A stretch of 12,079 nt of DNA from Stramenopiles sp. TOSAG23-3 (lineage: Eukaryota; Sar). This document shows positions 7,247 through 12,079 of the stretch, one piece after another; positions within the stretch are counted from its first letter, which is position 1, and the number at the start of each line of letters is the position of its first letter. The stretch lies in the NCBI GenBank assembly GCA_900128585.1, contig LT642710.1, positions 1-12,079 on the forward strand, read 5' to 3'. Under the pieces are notes generated by a model. It searched no databases. It saw only the letters and a program-made list of their open reading frames with translations, and was not told where the DNA came from. A program made the position numbers and the translations under genes.

Positions 7247-7514
7247 TGGACGCGAAGGAGGGGGGGGGTGGGCCGTAAGAATGTTGGGGAATTACGTTTT
7301 GAAAGTTTTAACGCCACCCTTTTATTTTTTAAAAGTAAAACTTAAATTATAACCCTTGTACATTTCAGTTCTTATATGTTACGAAGTAAAGAATTCTTAA
7401 AAGAATAACTTAAAAATTACAAAGTATGATCGTAAATAACAGCCAATTTTTTGTTCTTAAAGTTACGATTGTTCGCCCCCGGTCTTTGACACACTTCTCC
7501 GTCGAGAGCAAGCT
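7247..7514. other. Convergent spacer (3' ends of the membrane protein and the GSTCD-like gene)
   Basis: This 268-bp spacer joins two facing stop codons. Just past the membrane gene stop it has nine consecutive G then TGGG (7260-7272), after which it becomes AT-rich. A 6-bp stem, ATTCTT/AAGAAT, lies at 7393-7406. No further gene is supported. Confidence 0.6.
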
Positions 7515-9437
7515 TTACTTCGATGTAAATCGGCCAATTATCATCTGGTTCTTCGGGGAGCAGGTCCTCGGGTACATATCGTAATGGAACGTGGCGTACG
7601 ATCCGTCCCCTTTGGCGTATTCCCTTGCAAGGCAGTTTCTATCCTCGTTCACCAGTCTCATGGCATACTGACCCTGATCACCCACGGCCCCCTGCAGGCT
7701 GGTGTGGTCTGCCCTCTGGGACAGTCGTATGAATTCCTCCCGCGTGACGCCACACGTGCACCTGAACATTTCGCTGCTCGGGAGCACGCGCTCCTCTGCC
7801 CTCTCGTTCTGAATAAACCCCACGCAGCACGGACACATGACGTACGAAGCGCGCGCGGCGAGGCATTTATCGAGAACAAAGTCTGTCGCGGGCCCACAGC
7901 CGTGCAGGGCGAAGCCGACGTGGAAGGGCAGGTCGTCCACTGGGTACTCCCTGATGTCCATTTTCAAAAATTTCACGTTGCTTATCTGAAGCTGTGCTGC
8001 ACGGTTCTTCGCATGGGCCAATGCCACGGCATTGCAGTCCAAGAAGTACACGTCAATGTCCGGGCGCATTGCTGCCAGCACCAGCCCAACATGCCCGGAG
8101 CCGCAGCAAAAGTCCACAGCCACCACCCTTCCAGTCGACGCGTGGGAGGGCAGGAGAGTGCTTATTTGTGCGATCATGTTTCCAATCTGCTGCCTCTTCT
8201 TCTCCCGCTTCCCGACCGTTTTCAACTTTCCTGTCTCGTAGTGTTCCGGGTTGAGGCGCGAAGGCAGCGTGCCCCACGGCACGGCGGCCGTCCCCTCTTC
8301 CCCGTCGGTCTTCCCCCGGTCGTCGACGTTCTCGTGCTTTACCGTTGCACCGCTTTCCTTGAGCTTTCCAACGACTTTGACGATTGGGTCCACATCCGTT
8401 CGGCCACCATCCTTCTTCTTCTTCTTTCCAGCGCCGGCGGGACGGCTCTGTATCCCGACAAACTTTCCCGTGGCCTCCACCTGACGCCGAAACTCCGCCT
8501 TGACCTCGGCACTCTCCAGCCAAGACGACGTTACGGCCGCGTCGAGCGGATTGGCACCACCGTGGCAGCAGCGGAACGCGCCGGGCCGGACCCCGCCGGA
8601 ACTCTTCGCTATCTTCTCGAACGCAAGGTTCTCCGTGAGCACCAGCTGAATGCGCCGCCACCACTCCAGCACCCGCGGTACTTCTGCAACAAGCCGCGCA
8701 CGAAGGCTAGGATTCTCTGGGCGCGCCGCTGCAATTATGACGTAACTAAAGTAGCAGAAAGTCAGCACATCGGCCTGACAAAACCCGGTCCGAACCTTCC
8801 CGTTCGCATTTACGGACCGCGACGCGATGTACTCGCGCTGGCGCAGCGCTTCGTGAAGCTCGTACACCGTCGGAGGTATCGGCATACTGTCGCACGTGTA
8901 CACGTTTCTCTGCACATTCCCTTCCGCCAGAAGAATTTCCTTCAGCAGGGAGCTTTCCATGTGTTCGCAAAAAAGCCGCCCCCTGCGCTTCCCGTAGAAG
9001 GAAGTATGGTCGCAGGCCCAGGCAAGGGAGGTCAGGGTAGTGCTGGTCACAAGCTCGTGGTCCGTGCACTCCTTGCTGCCCACGCACGGCGCCCAGTAGA
9101 CCTTTGGGGCAACTCTGTTGTCCTTCGCGGACGTTTTAACCCTCCACGTGACCTTGTCGTCCCGCTTCAGCACCGACCGGCGCTTTGCCAGGTGGTACGC
9201 CGCAAAGAACGCAAAAGAACTCAACGATGACAAGTCTATCTCCAAAACTATGTGAAACGGCACATCAATCCTGCTTCGTTGTGGAATAACATGGTTTGAA
9301 CTCCCAGACTTTTTCTTCTCTGACCTCTTCAACCTTTTCTTCGGTTGAGACTCCCCCGCCCCACCACCCTTCGAGGCCCGGCCCGCCTGCGCTTCAGGAC
9401 CACCGTCCACCAAACCATTAGTAGCAATCTCACTCAT
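7515..9437 (-). CDS. GSTCD: GSTCD-like protein: GST C-domain fused to a SAM-dependent methyltransferase
   Basis: The protein has 640 residues from the ATG at 9435-9437; two codons upstream are open, but only TTG and CTG. The N-terminus is basic (PKKRLKRSEKKK, about 32-43). The middle, roughly 120-270, resembles the helical GST C-terminal domain, with VPRVLEWWRRIQ at 253-264. A low-complexity Lys/Gly/Asp linker (about 330-390) leads to a Rossmann methyltransferase at about 405-640. That domain has EKKRQQI just before it, SAM-binding motif I VDFCCGSGHVGL (441-452), ALHGCGPATD (510-519), MCPCCVGFIQN (534-544) and a C-terminal CSPKNQMIIG (626-635). This order and these motifs match animal GSTCD, whose end also reads CSPKN-x-MI-x-G. 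The methylated substrate is not known to me. The Cys/His content (CPCC, CTCG) is a family trait. The linker makes the middle of the protein longer than I expect. Presumed cytosolic or nuclear. Confidence 0.88.
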   Translation of the reverse strand: MSEIATNGLVDGGPEAQAGRASKGGGAGESQPKKRLKRSEKKKSGSSNHVIPQRSRIDVPFHIVLEIDLSSLSSFAFFAAYHLAKRRSVLKRDDKVTWRVKTSAKDNRVAPKVYWAPCVGSKECTDHELVTSTTLTSLAWACDHTSFYGKRRGRLFCEHMESSLLKEILLAEGNVQRNVYTCDSMPIPPTVYELHEALRQREYIASRSVNANGKVRTGFCQADVLTFCYFSYVIIAAARPENPSLRARLVAEVPRVLEWWRRIQLVLTENLAFEKIAKSSGGVRPGAFRCCHGGANPLDAAVTSSWLESAEVKAEFRRQVEATGKFVGIQSRPAGAGKKKKKDGGRTDVDPIVKVVGKLKESGATVKHENVDDRGKTDGEEGTAAVPWGTLPSRLNPEHYETGKLKTVGKREKKRQQIGNMIAQISTLLPSHASTGRVVAVDFCCGSGHVGLVLAAMRPDIDVYFLDCNAVALAHAKNRAAQLQISNVKFLKMDIREYPVDDLPFHVGFALHGCGPATDFVLDKCLAARASYVMCPCCVGFIQNERAEERVLPSSEMFRCTCGVTREEFIRLSQRADHTSLQGAVGDQGQYAMRLVNEDRNCLAREYAKGDGSYATFHYDMYPRTCSPKNQMIIGRFTSK

Positions 9438-10806
9438 CAGCAACGCCCAACCCTCTAGTTATCCCTCAACTTAATATATACTTTGTACAATATATACAAA
9501 AAGATTAACCTGCTATTGACAATAGTCAACGTCCTTTCACTTGAAATAATTTTTTATTCGTCTCGACGAATCATGGATACGTCAATATACTGTATATAAA
9601 ATAGAAAGACAACTTTGCAAATTTCCATGATGGCTCATCAAATAATTTTTTAGCGAAGAGAAGAAGCGCGATCGATGTGCATATTCTATACTGTGTACCT
9701 GTAAAGTTCCCCATTGTCGTATTTTCTAAAAATCATAAAATATACCACCAACAACAATAAAAAAGCAAAAAAAAAAAAAAGAAGGAAATTCTTTATTGCA
9801 ACAATTGATTAAATACATAATCACAGCATCTATTTTTATTTTGTAAATTGTTCCTTTCAATGTTGTTTAATTCCCATCGATGTAATAACTTTTGAAGTTA
9901 CAACAAATTCATTGGAGGAAAATAAAAAAGTTAAAATTTCTATATTATCAATATACATAAACACAGCATTGAAAATCGAAGAGAAATAAATTGCATCGGT
10001 TCAAAGTATCTTTGGCGCGGAATTGAAATGTTGCAGTGGACTTTATGTTAACTATTTCAAACAAAGAGATAATTGTGAAAAAACGATTTTTTGTTAAATT
10101 TTAAAAGGGAAAAAGTGGTTTAAGATATATAAGATTGCGCCTGTACGATTCGTTTTTCTAAAACCGTTGAATGAATGAGTGTTTGTTTGGGTCGTGTTTG
10201 GTCCAAATCGTCCATTTCACATAAAATTGTCCCTAGGAACCGAATTTCCAAGTCATTTTAAGGCAAACAATTTATAAACGTTCGTTTGTGCTCGAGCGCC
10301 GTGGCAGGAACGATAGTCTGATCTAGAGAAATGCAGTTACGGGTCCTCCGCTATTTAGTTTGTCATTGTCTGGCCGAGCGCTTCCATACTTTGAAATTCG
10401 TGTCAGATTTTTATTCGCGCCAAGCCCAGTCGTTTGACGCAAATGTTTGGTATCAGAAGTGTAACCCTATACTACTGGTACCCTAAAATAAGACAAAAAA
10501 ATAAAAAAAGAAGAAGAAGAAAAAAAGATACGGAGAAGAGAGAGATCGTTTTATGCGCCGGGTGTGGGTGGTTGTGGTGATGCAAATTAGACGAAATACT
10601 ACAAGGACGAGACACGTGCAGCGCTCAGCGGTGAACAAATAAGAGGTCACACTTTTGTAATTCTTAGAATATCAAAAATTATACAGCATAGTTCAGCATA
10701 AAAAGCAGCAAGACACTAATAATTTGTTTTTTAATATTTGAGAAATGTACACTTGTGCTTCTTCTGACGAATGATACAAAATGTGCACAATGACCGACGC
10801 CTGCCC
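9438..10806. other. Long gene-free stretch between ECHS1 (3' end) and the GSTCD-like gene (5' end)
   Basis: At 1369 bp this is the longest spacer. It should hold the ECHS1 3' untranslated region on its right side and the GSTCD promoter on its left. A TA-rich patch (about 9472-9497) lies 35-60 bases upstream of the GSTCD ATG and might serve as a TATA-like element. There is an A14 run near 9767-9780, a hairpin TAACTT/AAGTTA at 9886-9900, a 16-bp near-direct repeat (9814, 9954), a purine tract at about 10493-10550 and a G-rich patch (10560-10577). From about 10260 to 10625 the base composition is visibly less AT-rich, yet no frame stays open long enough to be a convincing gene. I could not match the island to tRNA, U1-U6, SRP or C/D snoRNA motifs. 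Confidence 0.6.
9814..9969 (+). repeat. Imperfect direct repeat pair, TACATAAWCACAGCAT
   Basis: TACATAATCACAGCAT at 9814-9829 and TACATAAACACAGCAT at 9954-9969 match at 15 of 16 bases, 140 bases apart. Both lie several hundred bases upstream of the GSTCD-like start. They could be a paired protein-binding site or a chance similarity. Confidence 0.4.
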
Positions 10807-11694
10807 CTACCTATGCTTCCAGCTTGGCCTTTTCTTCTCTGCAAACGCAGTCATCCCTTCGACTTGGTCCTCTGTCGCCCAACACGAAACGAAACGTTGG
10901 TGCTCGTACTTCAACCCCTCTGCTAGTGGCAGATCGTAGCTTGAGAGGACGGCGTCCTTGACCTTCTTAATGGCTGGCAGCGATTTCTGCGCTATCCGAG
11001 CCGCAATGGCTTGTGCACGTTCGACAGTTTCTTCCGTTGGAACGACTTCGCTGACCAGCCCGGCGAGCATTGCTCTCTGTGCATCAATTGGGTCACCGGT
11101 TAGGTTCATCTGCATTGCCAAACTCTTGCCCACAGCGTGCGTGAGGCGTTGCGTCCCGCCTGCACCTGCCATGATCCCAAGGTTAATCTCTGGCTGCCCA
11201 AATTTCGCGTTCTCACCTGCGACTAGAATATCGCAGGACATGGCAACTTCGCAGCCACCACCGAAAGCAAAACCGTTGACAGCCGCAACGATGGGCTTTG
11301 CCGACGCAAGATTCCCCATCTGAAGAAGACTCTTCGACCGATCGTGCGACTCCATCTCATGGTAGTCCATACAAAGCATTTCCTTGATGTCGGCCCCAGC
11401 CGCAAACGCTTTGTCGCTCGCCCCGGTAAGGACCAGCGCGCGCACTCGGTCGTCTTGGTTCAACTCGTCGTACACTTCCTTCAAGCGTAGAACAATATCC
11501 GTGTTCAACGCGTTCAGGGCTTTCGGGCGATTGATCGTTATGGTAGCAATCGCACGGTCCTCGTCAACGTCCACAAGCAGCACATCGCTCGTTGCACTGG
11601 ACGAAGAGAAAGAACTTTTCACTGCAGCAGAAGAAGCAAGGACGGATCGACGGAGAAAACCGGCTGCACCGCTCTTTGCAAGCACAGAAAGCAT
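10807..11694 (-). CDS. ECHS1: Mitochondrial short-chain enoyl-CoA hydratase (crotonase)
   Basis: The 295-residue protein starts at the ATG 11692-11694 with A at -3. Residues 1-36 form a Ser/Ala-rich presequence with Arg and Lys and no acidic residues, consistent with import into the mitochondrial matrix. The mature part (about 38-295) follows ECHS1 throughout: INRPKALNALN (54-64), AFAAGADIKEM (97-107) forming one side of the oxyanion hole, GFAFGGGCEVAM (141-152), KFGQPEINLG (164-173), GAGGTQRL (177-184), AVGKSLAM (187-194) and GLVSEVVP (212-219). The two catalytic acids, Glu144 and Glu164 of the rat enzyme, are Glu149 and Glu169 here, with the same 20-residue spacing. The enzyme hydrates 2-trans-enoyl-CoA to L-3-hydroxyacyl-CoA in beta-oxidation and in valine and isoleucine breakdown. 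Length is usual for the family. Nothing is missing or broken. Confidence 0.97.
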   Translation of the reverse strand: MLSVLAKSGAAGFLRRSVLASSAAVKSSFSSSSATSDVLLVDVDEDRAIATITINRPKALNALNTDIVLRLKEVYDELNQDDRVRALVLTGASDKAFAAGADIKEMLCMDYHEMESHDRSKSLLQMGNLASAKPIVAAVNGFAFGGGCEVAMSCDILVAGENAKFGQPEINLGIMAGAGGTQRLTHAVGKSLAMQMNLTGDPIDAQRAMLAGLVSEVVPTEETVERAQAIAARIAQKSLPAIKKVKDAVLSSYDLPLAEGLKYEHQRFVSCWATEDQVEGMTAFAEKKRPSWKHR

Positions 11695-11993
11695 TGTTGT
11701 ATGGACTACGGCGAGCGCACCCGTTCACTGCAATATATTGTATTTAAAAAAAAAGAAAAAAAAAGTGAGACTTTTTGTTTTGAAGCGAATGTATGTACGT
11801 ACCTATCGGATTGACACAAGCAACTGTTTGGGAAAAAAATTGATTGGACTCAGTCGAACAATTTCTATTCCAAGTTGAAAGATAAAAAATTACCAAAAAA
11901 ATATAAAAAAATTGTTGTTTCAACAACAAAAATCAACAACAACAAAAAAACGAAAAAAAGAAAGAAGAACGAAGAAGAAGAACGACGACGAAG

Positions 11994-12024
<31 letters not shown>

Positions 12025-12079
12025 GAAGAAGAAGAAGAAGAAGAAGAAGAAGAAGAAGAAGAAAGAAGAAGAAGAAGAA
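11695..12079. promoter_or_regulatory. 5' flank of ECHS1, AT-rich, ending in a GAA tract
   Basis: This is the presumed promoter and leader of ECHS1. It contains two A9 runs separated by one G (about 11744-11764), a small TTGTTG/CAACAA hairpin at 11912-11926, CAA repeats to about 11946, and then purine-rich sequence that becomes pure purine from 11990 to the edge. No further gene was recognised. Confidence 0.55.
11990..12079. repeat. GAA purine tract, open at the right edge
   Basis: From 11990 the plus strand holds only A and G, mainly GAA units with occasional GAAA, and continues past the window. It is the same kind of repeat, in the same orientation, as the tract at 5762-5911. Confidence 0.95.

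Noticed and set aside
7143-7352. A 69-codon plus-strand frame overlapping the end of the membrane protein gene
   Set aside because: It continues into AT-rich spacer DNA through a G9 run and has no features. I considered that the G run might hide a frameshift extending the membrane protein, but the GC-rich coding signal ends near the TGA at 7244-7246.
7584-9230. A 548-codon frame on the plus strand, opposite the GSTCD-like gene
   Set aside because: It mirrors a well-supported gene with clear methyltransferase motifs. Its translation has no recognisable domain and is rich in Arg, His and Pro, as expected from an antisense shadow in GC-rich coding DNA.
10174-10260. A 28-codon small frame inside the spacer
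   Set aside because: It is short, has no recognised motif, and frames of this length are expected by chance.
10560-10577. G-rich patch GGGTGTGGGTGGTTGTGG as a G-quadruplex
   Set aside because: Only two of the four G runs reach three bases, so at best a weak two-layer quadruplex. Not enough to call a feature.
9438-10806. tRNA, snRNA, SRP or C/D snoRNA genes in the long spacer
   Set aside because: I looked by eye for A and B boxes, the U6 core, the U5 loop and C/D boxes and found none. A sequence like TTCAAAGTATC near 10000 lacks a matching A box.
1-12079. CRISPR array, integron, prophage or bacterial operon
   Set aside because: The repeats are simple-sequence tracts without spacers, the genes are eukaryotic and separately spaced, and no integrase, transposase or phage gene is present.

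Overview
The window is a piece of nuclear DNA from a mitochondrion-bearing, ubiquinone-making eukaryote, most likely a protist or alga with few introns. Two of the six protein genes carry N-terminal presequences of mitochondrial type (COQ9 and enoyl-CoA hydratase). A third encodes the spindle protein TPX2, which bacteria lack. All five complete genes read as single uninterrupted frames of 287 to 1005 codons. The genes are fairly GC-rich, while the spacers are strongly AT-rich and full of GAA, poly-T and poly-A tracts. I see no bacterial operons, Shine-Dalgarno sites, CRISPR arrays, tRNAs or rRNAs. The sequence alone does not settle the phylum.

Layout: (1) 1-351, minus: the first 117 codons of COQ9, running off the left edge. 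(2) 352-1323: AT-rich divergent spacer. (3) 1324-4341, plus: a TPX2-family spindle protein. (4) 4342-4634: short convergent spacer with a hairpin. (5) 4635-5498, minus: a nu-class (YghU-type) glutathione transferase. (6) 5499-6193: divergent spacer with a 150-nt purine tract. (7) 6194-7246, plus: a membrane protein with four predicted helices that I do not recognise. (8) 7247-7514: convergent spacer. (9) 7515-9437, minus: a GSTCD-like methyltransferase. (10) 9438-10806: the longest gene-free stretch, with a less AT-rich island around 10260-10625. (11) 10807-11694, minus: mitochondrial short-chain enoyl-CoA hydratase. (12) 11695-12079: AT-rich DNA ending in an open GAA tract.

The genes are not a pathway cluster. 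COQ9 (ubiquinone synthesis) and ECHS1 (beta-oxidation and amino-acid breakdown) both act in the mitochondrion. TPX2 acts on spindle microtubules. The YghU-type enzyme is a thiol or disulfide redox enzyme. I see no evidence of a new multi-gene system. The items most worth a second look are the unrecognised membrane protein, the motif arrays in the TPX2 homologue, the bacterial-looking GST, and the unexplained noncoding island upstream of the GSTCD-like gene.

Three start codons were set at the first in-frame ATG rather than at an upstream TTG or GTG: the YghU-like GST, the membrane protein and the GSTCD-like gene.
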